A DNA stretch of 64,000 nt from Micropterus salmoides (taxonomy: Eukaryota > Chordata > Actinopteri > Centrarchiformes > Centrarchidae), in assembly GCF_014851395.1 (NCBI RefSeq), contig NW_024044459.1, positions 23,326,418 to 23,390,417 on the forward strand, given 5' to 3'. A model generated the notes under the pieces. The model was not told the DNA's origin. It made no database searches and worked only from the letters and a program-made list of their open reading frames with translations. Below are positions 22,781 to 36,366 of the stretch, piece after piece (the first letter of the stretch is position 1; every line of letters begins with the position of its first letter). A program made the translations under genes and the position numbers.

Positions 22781-25175
22781 TTCTTACTTAATTTGAGGGC
22801 TTTCATACGATACCCAGATCTACAGTATTCTGGCTGCACATCTATGGATCTGTGAAAGTAGCCTATTCTACAGAATGAAGCAAACAATCGTCCTCTTACA
22901 TATGCAAGGTTGTTAACATTACTACTGAAGTGCTGTAATTTGCAAGTACAAAAGTAGCAACTATTGATTTGGAAAAACAAGTTGAAGCAATGAGATTACA
23001 GACAGCAGATAGTGTGTGTGTTTGTTTGTGTGGTTGTGTTGATTCTCCTTCCTCCACACTGTCGTGACTCTTCTCTTACTCACTTCACTTCTTGGCGTCT
23101 ATATACCTGCCAATTTGTAGCATTCTAACAAATACAAATGGCTACATTATGGTGCCAACAAAACATCTGGAATAATTGTCCTCTCAACTTCAAGGGCTAT
23201 ACCTCACTCCCACCTCTACTACTGTAACACACTCATCCTCCATCTGCACTTTCCTGTTAGTCCTTCCTTTATTTTAAATCAAACAAAATCCATCTTCATT
23301 TTTATTCTAGTCACTAAGTATTAGTTCATGCACTTTAACATCCATAGGATACAAACACAGGTAAACAAAATGACTTACGTGCAACATGGTCCCAAACTTG
23401 AGCAGTCTTTCCAAAAAAAAAGAAAACAAACTGACGAGAAGCCTTCTCTCGGGTAAAAGTCAGGCAGACAGACATAAGCAGATAAACAGACAAATAACAG
23501 GGGGGTATTATGCATGAGAAACAAATGGACAAAGCTAAACTATCTTATAGACAAGCAGAAGAGACAGAAAAATATATTAAATAGAGTGCCACGGAAATTG
23601 ATTCGTTTCAAGACTATATTTAAGAACAATGTCGATGTCAACACAGTAGTCAGGAACAGTTGTTAATTATAGCCTTGCCACTGAATTACATTGATTGTGT
23701 GAAGTGTGATTTTCAGTCACCTACAGTATATCTGTGCCATTTCACATCCCTGTCTTAATTGGCCATATGTCCTGGTGTTTCTGTCTGCACAACTCACTAC
23801 ACATGGGAGGTGATTAGGACAATCCTGCTGCCCACTGCTACTGTGGGGAATTTGCTACAGCCACCGACCCCACTACCATACAATACATGCCAGAACTGGG
23901 CAGACTGGGCAGATTGTGCAGGTTAACATAAGGTCACTGTACATGTGCACGCATATATACAGGATGTAAGAGGTTGAAGTGTGCGTGTGTGTGGATGTCA
24001 GTGTGTCTTTCCCTGTGTGTGTATGCCAACATGGGATTTCAGAGGCTCTGACAGCTTAATTAACTAGTTCCAGGCGAGTGACATAAAGACCCAATTAACC
24101 ACACTGACATAACTGGGTCGCCATCGACAATCATCCCACACTGATGTTCTAAAAGACACCTTTGATAAAAAAGCAGTTTGAACTTAAAGTTGTCGGTTTC
24201 AGCTTTGTCAGAGAGTTTTTACTGCTTTATCTCTCCATAAAATCGATTTAATAAATCTACAAAGAAAGACAGATAGACACGGCTTGTACTAAAGGTTACC
24301 CTAAAGATTACACAGTAACATACAGTACATCCATATTATGTGACACAGTATTTGTGGCTACTTTGTGATTTGCTTGTAAAAATGAATGTTGATGTACAAT
24401 TAAAAATAAGGAAAAATATGTACATGCTACACTGTTATCTACTGAAATCAGAGCAGGGAATTCTCAAAGGTCTTGTACATGAGAAGAACTAGGACTTAGT
24501 GTATATTCTTAAAAGTTTACCACTAGGAATTAAAATCTAGTTGGGTATTGAGGAACAAGCATGTATATAGAAGAAAGAAGAAGATAAGTGCAGCAGAGTG
24601 GAAAGCAGAGTGCCGCTTTCCGAGGTGTGCCACACAGACAGAACTAGGACACAGGAGGACACCCAGTTGGACTGGGACAAGCCTACAGAGGCCTATTTAT
24701 AACCTACTGCTCTACTGCACCTTGGTACACTTACACTGAATGATGCATGGCATACACATATCATACACGAGTATTATTTACTCTGACTTGCACTTCTGAA
24801 TGTGACTCTAAATATCATGTCTTTGCGTTATATCATAATGCAGTACTTGCAAGATTCAGCACACATGCATTTTAAGAATGAAATAACTTGTTACTACAGA
24901 AAATAAAGCGACAAAGTTAATATTTCCCTTTCTGCCACGCAAGCTCATAAATGATAGAAAGGAGCGGATGAAAGGAAAAAAGGGAGAAGAAGCAGGTGAA
25001 ATGAAGGAGAGGAGAGAAACACAACAAGGAAGTTGCTCAGCACTAAAGGAGGTCACAGATGTGCTGAACAAAAAGCCTGCATTGGCTCCTCTAGGGTGCA
25101 CACATGCACGAACACACACACACATACACACGGTGTTACCTCTGAGATTTAACACAGGTGCAAATGCTTCACAGT

Positions 25176-25735
25176 GATCTATTAGACTCACCCTCTCATG
25201 TCAACATTCAAGAGTGGAGAGAGACGGAGAGAGGGAAAGATGGATGGGGAACAATCTCAAGAGAGGGTAGAGAAAAGGTATTTCCACGGCAATGGTGAAG
25301 GGGCAAGAGAAAGATAGAGAGTTAGGGAGGCAGTGATTATGGTGGAGGAGGATGAGGAAACAGGGAGTGCAGGCTAGCAGCAGATATCTGTGGGTGATCC
25401 ATTAAAGCTAACCCGACAATGTCAACAAATACGGAGAGGAAGTGAGAGAGGAAGGGAGAGAGGGAGCTTGTAGAGGGAGAGAAAGATAGAGAGAGCAATG
25501 GAATGAAAAGGACAAATGTAAGGTAATGAGGAGGTAAGGGAGACTGAGGGAGAAATAGGAGAGATTTGGAATTTCCATGCAATGTCAACAATTAGGGCCA
25601 GAAAGATGAAGGGGTAGGCAGATCGAGACAGAGGTGCTGAATGGAGAGAAAAAAGGGAGAGGAGAGACTAGAAGGGGGAGATATACTGGGGTAATCCATT
25701 AGGCTCAACACTTGGGAAAACAGGAGATGGAAAGT
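25176..25735. repeat. Purine-rich block with three diverged long repeat units
   Basis: A word of the form ATCYATTAR…CTCA/CTAACC followed by AATGTCAACA or similar occurs near 25177, 25397 and 25694. Each is followed by G/A-rich sequence, and ATTTCCA(C/T)G…CAATG blocks recur near 25280 and 25571. It looks like an old tandem array with units of roughly 220-300 bp. The open frames across it are composition artefacts. Confidence 0.45.
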
Positions 25736-28700
25736 AAAAGTCATGCAAGGAATGCAGGGGAGAGAGGGAAGCAAAAGAGAACAAAAAATTAGGAAAAGAC
25801 AAGACGGAGTTGGTGACGGTAATATTTTACCCAGGAGTCCTTGTGTCAAAACATGAGGTGCATTGGAGTGTGAAAAAAAATCCACCAGTAACTCCAGTGA
25901 CTTCTAGCTTTCCCAACCCATCTCTCTAGCATCAAAGAACCAGGCAATACAAAGATGGGCTACCACTGTGTAAGACAGATAGATGAGCTGCTCTTTTGAG
26001 ACATGGTGCAGGTGGTTGGTGAGTAAATGGGAAAAAGAGATGTGCAAAAAGGGAAGAGGCAGAGAAGAAGGTGAGGGACTTCGAAGTGAAGTTCGAAAAC
26101 CATAAAAGAGAGCACTTAAGACAGATAGCAGAGCAGGAAGGCTTGAGGCTTAGCAATGCAAACTAGGAAGCAAAGGGCAGAGACATTTATTAACGAAGAG
26201 TTGTGATACTGAATTTATTAATGCCCCAGTACTTCCAATTCAATTAAATGACATTGCCAGATGAAAAACACAATTCAGCCCACAAGCCTGTTTTTGAAAA
26301 CGTGCTTAGCAATACATGCATTTCTAGGAAATAAAAATTGATTATCAACAAATGTTTGTAAAAGATGGGTGAATATTAACACTGAAAACATGATTAAAAA
26401 GTATGCACAGGCAACAAAGTTAGTCAGGAAGGATGGTTTAAAAGTAATCAATTTATCAATTACCTTTAATTAATTAATTAAGTCATTTCAATTAAGTTAA
26501 ATTTTTATTAATTTGAATATAAAAAATACAGTATTCACAAGTATAATACTTCACTGTATAAATAATTCTTTTAAATTCAGTTACTGTAAAAAAAAAAAAA
26601 ACCAACAACAACAAAAAAAACTACAGTAGCCTTTTCACAATTAATTAAATAATTTTTATACCCTACTCTTAAGACTTTAATAGGAGATAAGAAGGAGCTA
26701 AGAATATTCTGGGTTTTAAAAACACATTCTGCTTCAGATCACTGAAAAGTACATCTAATGTGATGCCTGAGGTTTGTACTGCGTTTTGGGGAAACTCTGG
26801 AAAGAGATTAGCAGGTTGACAGAAAGCTTTGGAATAAGAGAGCAAGCAGGCGTACAGGCAACCAAGAGAAGGAAGGCAGACGGGTCGGGACCGGAGGGTC
26901 AGAGAGTAAAGCCATTTCTATTGAGACACAAGTGATGGGCGGTTCATTATTTGGGGCTGGAGGGACAATGGTAACCTCTTCATGTAAAATTGGACTGTTT
27001 CAGTGGTATGAGCCATATTAATGGCGCATTCAATCTTGTTCTACTTGTAATAACCCATTTTCATTAGTATTTAAAGACTGCCCTGATCTATCCATAACAT
27101 TTTCAGTGAAAGACAAGAGAGTGGCATCAGCAAATTATTCATTCATTTGTTAAATGAAATAGTAGTAGTTGCCCATTAATTATGAGAAACAAGAACTGAT
27201 GGCAAGAAAGAAGGAAAGCAGGACATTGAAATGAACAGGGGGAAACAATGAACTAACAGACTGAGCAAATAGAAAACCACTCAGACATAGAGCTCTGAGG
27301 AAGGAAATGCATGGGGACTGTGATAGTAGCAGTGGTTGCTGAAGGGAAGAGGAAAAAATACTGAGATGACAGTGTGGGGAGTGTTAGGGGACAAAAAGTT
27401 GAAATGAGACCCTGGGCTCAAATCATTAGAGGAGGAGGTAAGACGAATAACATCTAAATCCACTCAACAGCTCAGACACGTCAGGGAAACATTTCCCCAA
27501 ACAGACGCTGACCTAGTAACAGCTAGAATCAGAATCAACACCTCAGGTATCACCGGGGAAACGTTCAAAAGGGAAACGCTTTCTACTTCTGATGGAAGAA
27601 CTGAAAGTTAGGAAATTAAAAGACTAAACTTCGTCTGTCTATCCTCTGTTTTAATATAGCATGCTGTACTTTGTGTTCTTGTCTAATCTGGCCCTGAATG
27701 TCACAAGGTAATATCTGTTCTGGAGGTACTTTGCAGCATGCAGACTTCATGAGAGCTACAGAATATACACTGATGGAAGCTGTGAGAATATGCACAAAAC
27801 TGTCAAACGTTCAAACATGAATATATGGTTGATGTATTGGATAATTTTTAGCAGATTCATGGATTCATTCATATTCCCACCAATTAATCGAAGTAACAGA
27901 AGTGGACCATCACATAAAATATCTATGCAACAAAATACTGAAACAATTTGGACAATTTTAAAACTAATACTTTTACCACCCAACGTAATGAATTTCACAC
28001 ATAAACTTAAGCAGACAAAGCAAATGCTCTTAGGAAGATTTTACGGCAGTGTGTTGTCTGTTTTTCCTGGTCACTGTGAGCAAGTGTTAAAATGACTGAC
28101 AGCTTGTTAAATTATAGAACAGCCCCGTGCATGGTTACGAGTCGGTGCGGTAAAAGTGTTGATGCCGTCTGTATGCGTGTCTCTGTTTGCTTTCTTTATT
28201 TCTCTGGACAGTGATGTATTTTGCATTTCTCGCTGAACCTTCCAGTTCACTAAGTGCTTTAACACCACTAATGGCAACAGCAGAAAACGGAGAAGGGAGG
28301 AGGGAAAGAAAGGTGAAAGCGAGACGCAAAGAAGCAGAGACAAGGAGTGAAAGAAATAAAGAAGAAAGTTAACAGTGGGGATGAGAGCCATGGGAGAGTG
28401 TGCAAAGGGAACCGCAGGACACAGACTGCTAAAGAGCTTTTAAGTGTTTCAGCGTTATGACCTAAAAACACCTGTAATGTATGATTCATCTTTGAATGAA
28501 TGCTTTTCTGGCAAGTAGCACCATCATTCTAAGCAACCTGAGCTTATTTTGCTTTTTAAGACTTTTCATGCAGACATGAATTTTGTATATACAATAATTA
28601 CAGTAAACAATTCAGATTTCTTCAGGTTATAGAAATCAGAAATTACATCTAAAGAAATTTACATGATTTCAATCAGGGGTGGTTGGTTTCTGTGTCTGTT

Positions 28701-31127
28701 TTTTTGTTTTTGTTTTTCATGGACAAGATAATTTATACCTCAGTTCCCCCTATTCATTTTTCACCCTGGTCACAGTAGGACAAAGAGGTTTGTCCTCAAA
28801 TGTCCTTTTTACATAATCAGCAGAAATTTAGTGTATCCCTCTCTCCATCAAGGTCAGGTCTTGTCCAGTTATTTCAGTAGTTGCATTTAAAAAGAACACG
28901 TGTTCAATGATACAAATTAAAACCTGCATCATCCTCAGTCTCACTCACTCACCAGTGATATCACTCATTACAAACAGGGTTCATGATAAAATCACAATAT
29001 TTTAACAAGGTCTGAATGATAACAACCTGAATATACATGGTTCCTTCCATTCCATTATTCTTCCTTAAGAATAAATTAATGTATCTAAGTTTTATCATTC
29101 TTACTTCTTCTTACCACTAAAACATGTTTGTCCCTATATGTTTTGATGCAAAATGCATATAATAAATGAAAATGAAATGAAAATACAAAGCAGCCTTTTG
29201 CGAACGTTAAAATAATAAAATAAAAGCTCTGCCTTTCGAGACTGTATTAACACATGGTTGTGTATGTGTGCAGGCATTTATGCACTTGTTGTGTGTGTGT
29301 GTTTGCATGTCAAAGCTGCTTCACTGTACAGTGTAGGAGTGATGATGACACTCCATAATCATTAAAGCATGAAGAGCCTCTGAGCTGATTGGGGGCATGC
29401 TAATCCTTTTTAATTGACTCTCCAGCTCTCCAGCGTTATTAAAACCGCCCAATAACAAAATCAGCTTTGCTTTATTAGCTGGGTCAGCTGAACTATCGGA
29501 GACCTCCCTGTTTGTTAGTGTTGTATTTTGCTGAAGGATGTACAGTTTAAAGTATGAGCATGGTAAACAAACATCAAATTGGACTTATACAAAACAGAGA
29601 GAGGTAGTGCCTCGGCTGGAAAATTTAGTATTCAGAATTTTCAATTATAGTCGGACTGGAAAGTTCTGCAGTACATAATTTATGTCCAATGCCAAATTTC
29701 AGTGTAAAAGCAGGATTCAGTGTCCTTTATGTAGTAAGGATACAGAGATCTGTGAATATTGTGGGAATAATAAATTAATTATTGAGTTTCTAAAGTAAGT
29801 TTGAGTAAAAGTCTATAGGCTTCTAACCTGCTAGCATTTCATTTTACCTGCAAAGATTATATGGCAAATGTGGACAACAATTTGTCAGTACTTGAATGTG
29901 TGCAGCAATAAAAATAAAATAAAAAACCTTGTCCAGCAGAATAATTACCTTGCATTGGTCAATACCACATCTTTAAAAACACAATTTTGACTCACTGTGC
30001 ATCAAAGTGGAGCAGGGATTTTACAGCTTTTACTGACAAAAAGACATCATATGCCATCATGATCAGCATATTCTCTTTTTATGGCTCCCTAAAGAACGAC
30101 AGGAGCATCTTCTCTCTAAGTGCTGTACATCTGCCTCTGCAAGGTCACACTTAAGAAGCCTACAGCTATCTCCCTTTGAAAGAATTATGCTTCTGAAATC
30201 AGCAAAGCATCAATAGTGCCAAGAGCTTTTTGGCAGATTGTTTGATAAGCTAATGATTCAATACAATTCCAGGATGTAAGCAGTATTGTGGTTAATACAG
30301 TTCAGCAAAAATGTAGTCGTATTTTGATTTCACACCACCAAACACATTTTATGTAGTTTTAAATGGAGGACTGCATCATAACATTAATGGATATTACTAT
30401 CGACAATAGAAGACCACATATCATTACAAAACATATTCTCAGCTCCTCTAATAATGTTCTGTTATCAACACGCTCAAAATTATTAAAAAAAAAAAAAAAA
30501 AAAACCTATATACATTAATTGCATTTACAATGACCTCCTTTAGTAACCCACTGAAGACTACTTAACTGAATAGTCATGTAAGTGAAAAGCAATTAATTGG
30601 TAGCAATTCCTTCAAAGTCCTGGCTTATTAAACTGTTTCAGTCTTCCTCCCAAATGACGAATATACTGTTCCAATTGCTCTAGTAGTTAAGCATATACAG
30701 TTATCTTACAACTCTTGCCAGCAGTAGGACTCACTCAAGTATTTTAGGTGCTAAATTATTTCATAAATACATTTCTAAAGTGTTCATTGCATTGTAATGA
30801 TAAACCTTTTATAGATGTTACAGGCTCATGTGTACAACTTTCAAAGTTTTTAGTGGTCCTAAAAGACTTACAAGGTCTAACAACTTATAAAACTTGACAG
30901 AGCAGAGATTTGTTATTTGACACTGTCGCACAGTGTGTCAAAATAGTGTGTTCATTCATCCATGACAACACTGTCAGGACTGCCGGGGGCAGCACGGGTA
31001 GCTGCCTGACAATGCAGTACACTCTACACTGTCATGTCATCATCAATCCACAGCAAAGACAGAGGAAGTGAGGAAGACTGAGAGACAGCAATGGTGAAAG
31101 ATAGAGACAAAGGTAAAAAAAAAAGAC

Positions 31128-31133
<6 letters not shown>

Positions 31134-31160
<27 letters not shown>
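31134..31160. repeat. (AG)n microsatellite
   Basis: About 13 GA units. Confidence 0.93.
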
Positions 31161-34100
31161 CAAGAGTCTACAGCAAAGCGTGAGAAAAAAAAGACACCAA
31201 CAGAAATGGAGCTAGAAGATGAAACGGGTAAACAGAACAGCTAGGACTGAAACTGTGCAAGGTTTCCTTGAAGACACGGAAAATCCGTGAAAACAGTCAA
31301 CAAATAAGCATTCATTTAAAAAACAGAGTGAATGGTCAGCATTTCAACACCAGCATATTTAATACTGTTTCCATGACACTACCAGGAAGACATTAAAAAA
31401 GGGTTCATTGCAAAAGCGGACTATCCTTTGATGTTTTGAAAGCCTTTAAATAGATAATGAAAGGGGAGAGAAGGTTCTCCTAATGTAGTGGTGGCGTGTG
31501 TGCGTGGAGGGGTTCAAAAACGCCTTCATTATCTACTACCCTCCTACTTCTGAGTCAAGCACCCGACTCAACCCTCTACATAACGCTCACACAAAGAACA
31601 AAGTCCAAGTTTAAAAAAGACTCAAACCTCACACCACTGAGAACTAAAACTACACATTATCACTGGCTTGCATACTTCCTGTCACGATGAAAATAATGCA
31701 GGTTCAGTCGTCAGTTAATAAGTGTAATGAGAGGCTTCCCTCTTTGAGTTTTGATTGATAGTTTCCTTAAATGGCCTAGACAAAGGGCGAACATACTGTA
31801 AGTGCCTGCAGTTACAGTCACTGTGAAGACTGGAATAGCAGAACTCTTCTACTTGTGGGAAAGCCAAGATAAACATTTGGGTTTAGTGTTTTAAAAAAAG
31901 TTCCTGTTATAATCTGCAAATGCATGCACTCTTAAATTGGCATACATGAGAGGAAAGGAAATGCAGGCAGGGAAAATGAAAAAATAATATTTTGCAAACA
32001 ATATAAATTTCATTATGTCAGAACCAGTGACTAGAACCGAGTGGAACTGAACTGAGAAAACAAGTAACAAATAGAACACTTTTATGACTGCATAAGAGAC
32101 AGATGGGGGGCGGGGGGATGTCTACAGAATAAACCAGTGAGGAAGTCTGATGCTGAGATTCTGCAATGGAAAATACACATTTCCAATGCAGTTCTGCACA
32201 GTCTGCTGGCTTTGGAGGGGGATCTGACTAATGCCTGAATTTACTGACAAGGCTTATCACTGGATGAAAAGCTTCTCAAGGCTCCTAAAATACGGAGTGG
32301 TTATAAAAGACTGCACTGCTATACAGTACAAGGAATGAAGGAGTCAAAGAGAATCATCCTGTATGTGTGTTTATGTGTGTGTGTCCATTCATGCACACAT
32401 TTGGTAACGATCATAATCCCACTCTACATCAACAACAGCCAACCACAATACATTTATGACCCAAACAACACAAAAGCTGCTCCCCCTCATCTGCCCCATT
32501 TGTAAATTACTCTGCAGTGATAGACCATCGCAACAGAATTTTAATAATCTTAACACCATTTAAATAATTCACCTAGACAGCTGGAATAAAAAAAAATAGA
32601 TTGCTGACTAATCTGTGGATTACGATGATGATTTCTGACAGAGGTTGAGGATCAAGGTAAAATGTGATGGGAGATGAGCCGGAGTGGGGCTTACTATGTT
32701 AGCTCAAAGAGGATTAAGGTAAGGATCTATTGGGGAAGCGGCATTACATAAATTGTTTTTGTGGGCAGAAACACACACACACACAGGTGCACAAACACAC
32801 GTGCTTCTCTAGAGAATGGCAAGGATGAAAATGACTAATACTTCTGGTGCAGTGGTCACAACATTTTGTAAAGCTCAGAAAATATCCAATGCTTTATTTG
32901 ATTTAACACTTTCTCTCTATATATATTGTTCTCCTCTCTTTGGGTTCATTCAATTCTATTTATTCATAAATACCAGAAAATGTTATTCATGATGTCTAAC
33001 AGCGTTGTACATATTTCTTTTCTGGATAAAATAATTTTTTCACCTTTAAATCCATTGACCAAGCTTTTAATGCAAAAATCAGAAGTATGTTCTGGCTATA
33101 AACACATCCTAGATGTATTTAAACTTCTAGTTTATCTTGTAGGTTTTAATACATTTGTTTCTGAGGCCCTAGAGTAATATTGAGCTCCAGTGAGATCTGA
33201 AAGCTGTTTACAACTAAAGGAATTCAACAGATCTGCGTCTTCCCCTGGACACCAAAAGAGAGTGTGTCTTATTTGTTAGACAGTTTAATTCACACTGTCA
33301 CCTTCACTGTGCGTTTAAAGCTCTCCACCGGCACAGATGTTATAACCTCCAGACAGATTCTGTTAGTAAACATCATCATATGACACATTAACAATGGTGA
33401 CTTCAGGGACCGAAACGTACTGTGTCTGCGTGGAGTATACTGTAGGAGTGTGAGAGTGCAGTAGCCGGTAGCATTTTGGCCACATCACACCACTGATGCC
33501 CTCTGACAGAAATGTCTGCTTTGATTTGCATCACAAAGAGTCATTCACGCACACTGAGACACGCCCATACACACACACACACGGGTAATTACAAAAATGC
33601 ATGTCTAGACTTATTCCACGCTGGTTAACACAGAAAGTCATTCACAAAAAATGACATTGATGGTCACTGCGAGGGAGGTTAGAAGCCAAATGTGTGTGTG
33701 TGTGAGAGAGAGAAAGACGTGCAGCTGTGCCTCCAGGATTCACACAAACACACATTTGTACACCATGAATGTCTTGCTGGCCGTGATCAACTACATAACA
33801 GCAACCTTGGAGCTGGCAGCTGGATGTCTGTCTTGCTGATATGGAGCTCGGAGCTTGTATTTAAATGCCATCTTTCAAGGACAATCTCCCTATGCCATCC
33901 TGGTGCACATAACGATGATCTGTTACTTCATGTGATGTAAATATAAATGGAAGTTTTATAACCAGGTTCGGGAACAAAGACCACACCTCAAACACATCTC
34001 ATTTCCGCACAGAAGTATTTAAGCGCACCTCATCCTTCCTCTTTCCCCTCTGACTCAGTTTTCACATCCCTTCCACCCAAACCCCATTTTCCTCTTTTTC

Positions 34101-34239
34101 CCCCCTCTTCTCTCACCTTCTGCCTCTTTTCTCTGAACGCAGGAACCACCGGGGCCTCTATCCCAAGAGAAGCACATGAAGAGACGTCTCCACGTCTCCA
34201 CGACGTTTCCTCCTGTCTCAATGCTGCCAGCTGACACCG

Positions 34240-34620
34240 TTCCATCGTTCTCTTCCATCCATGCGTCCTTAACCCCGATTCCTCCCCTCAACCCTTCATC
34301 CCTCACCTTCCATTCCCTCATTCCTCACCTCTTATGTCTTTATCTCTCTACCCTCACCCCTCCATCCCTCGAACCCTTATCCCAGCATCCCTCGATCGTC
34401 ATCCTTCCCGACCCTCATCCCTCCATCCCTCTACCCTAACCTCTTCATCCCTCGCCCTTCATCCCCATCCCTTGACCCTTATCCCTTCATCCTTCACTTA
34501 TCTCCCTCATCCCCTTGACCCCCTCACTCTTCCCTCAACACCTCACTCTGCTTCCTCCCCGCTCCGTCCCTTCACCCTTGCATCTCTCATCCCTCCATCT
34601 GGACCCTTAATCTATTCCGC
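34240..34620. repeat. Pyrimidine-rich imperfect minisatellite
   Basis: Words such as CATCCCTC, CATCCCTTGACCC and CCTCATCC recur without strict period over about 380 bp, giving a strand that is mostly C and T. The proline/serine/leucine-rich frames here are products of the repeat and not genes. Confidence 0.8.
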
Positions 34621-35049
34621 CTAAATCATGTCGGCTCTCCTCCATCCATAATATACAACAAAATATTCCAAATCCATATCTTTAAGTGAATGAAATATTA
34701 TATAACATTTCTCAATAAAAACTGTAGGTCTCTGAATTTATTTCTAATTCATTTTCTGATATGAAAGATTACATTCAGACAGATTATGTAGCCTGTAGGT
34801 TGACCGTAAGCCATTATCCGAGTGAATAACTTGCGCTAATTTAGGTTGTGGATTGAGTGGTTAAGAATGTGACAGGAACTTGACCAGGATCCAGACACAT
34901 ATCCAGTTACTGTCTGACTGTGTGTGTGTGTGTGTTAGGGACAGACACGTGGAGGGCCTGTCACCACACACTGATGTGTTTATTTCACTGCAGCTGGGGT
35001 AATCAGTCAAACACAGAGACAAACGCAGACAGGCACATACACAAATATT

Positions 35050-35051
<2 letters not shown>

Positions 35052-35100
<49 letters not shown>
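35052..35100. repeat. (CA)n microsatellite
   Basis: About 24 CA units. Confidence 0.97.
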
Positions 35101-35104
<4 letters not shown>

Positions 35105-36306
35105 TAATCCATAACCCCACCTGCTATGTGCCGTCTACTGGCTTTGCCTGGCCTGTGGGGTCACTCCTACAGTACTCTTTGGGTTTCAATATAGAAATGC
35201 ATTCTTGCAGCCAGACTGCTGCCTCATTCTGTGGCCTTTATGTCCTAATGAACCTCACAATATTTGTAGAAGAAATATACAAGTAGACTGCGGCTCAGGT
35301 CTAAATTTCACATTGCTGCTTGGAGTTTTTTAAGAAACTTTAATGGGCAAATCCATTATCTTGACTACATTGGATGACCTTGGCCTAAAAAAAGTAAATA
35401 AATAAAATAAAAAGTTTACAAAAAAATAACCAAACCAGAATAAAATTAAATCAAAGTGGGGGCATTGTTCATTGAAAGTGAACATTGTGCTGAACTTGTT
35501 GAGAGTTCTCTCAATTCACCATCTGTGTCCATAAAGCCTTTCCCGTTGAACTGCTGAACCCTCCCTGCTGAATCCAATAGCTTTCCATCAGCCTTTAAAG
35601 GCTTTCTATCACAGTCTAAAGAGATTTAGATGTTTCTCAAGGATTTCACAATGCTTCAAATTGTGTCTCTCAGGAGCTTTAGACTGAAAGAGAGAAAAAA
35701 ATAGAGAGAAGAGACTGACTGATGACAAGAGCAGTCCTGTAAGAGAAAGTGAAAAGGAAATAATGGTGCATTGGTTGGGTGTGCAGACATTTTCTTTCCA
35801 ATCTCAGATTGGTTTGACCCTGACCTCTCAAGGCTAACAGTTGTGCAGCAGTTAAAATGATCCCTGGCTAATCTGTCCCTTAGTGTAACTCTTGTCATGC
35901 ATTAGTGTATGTGTGTGTAGGTGTGTGTGTGTGTGCACATTTTTTTAAAGCTGTATATGCACATATATCTGGGTACATGTATGTATCTGTGTGCATATGT
36001 CGGTATGTGTATGTATACAGATGCTGACTGAGTGAATATGAATGTGCATTTTGTGTGTAGGTGTGAGTGTTTAGGGAGTCAAGGCTTTGGTGGGGCATGT
36101 TGACAGCCACGTGATGCCAGCTGGGCATAACGATGCGGATATCACATAACAGGGCACCGACCCTATCACATTGACAACTTTACAACAGTCGTCAACTGGT
36201 CGACACGGCAACCGCAGCGACTAATATTAGAACATTTTGAGAGAGGTCACATGACACCAACAACGGCAGCTGTCAATCAAAAAGAAGAAGAAAAAAAAAC
36301 ATGGTC

Positions 36307-36308
<2 letters not shown>

Positions 36309-36364
<56 letters not shown>
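36309..36364. repeat. (GT)n microsatellite
   Basis: About 28 uninterrupted GT units preceded by an AAGAAGAAG/A-run patch. Confidence 0.97.

Positions 36365-36366
<2 letters not shown>

Noticed and set aside
34334..34624. Pro/Ser/Leu-rich frame resembling a secreted or disordered protein
   Set aside because: It is a translation of the pyrimidine-rich minisatellite.
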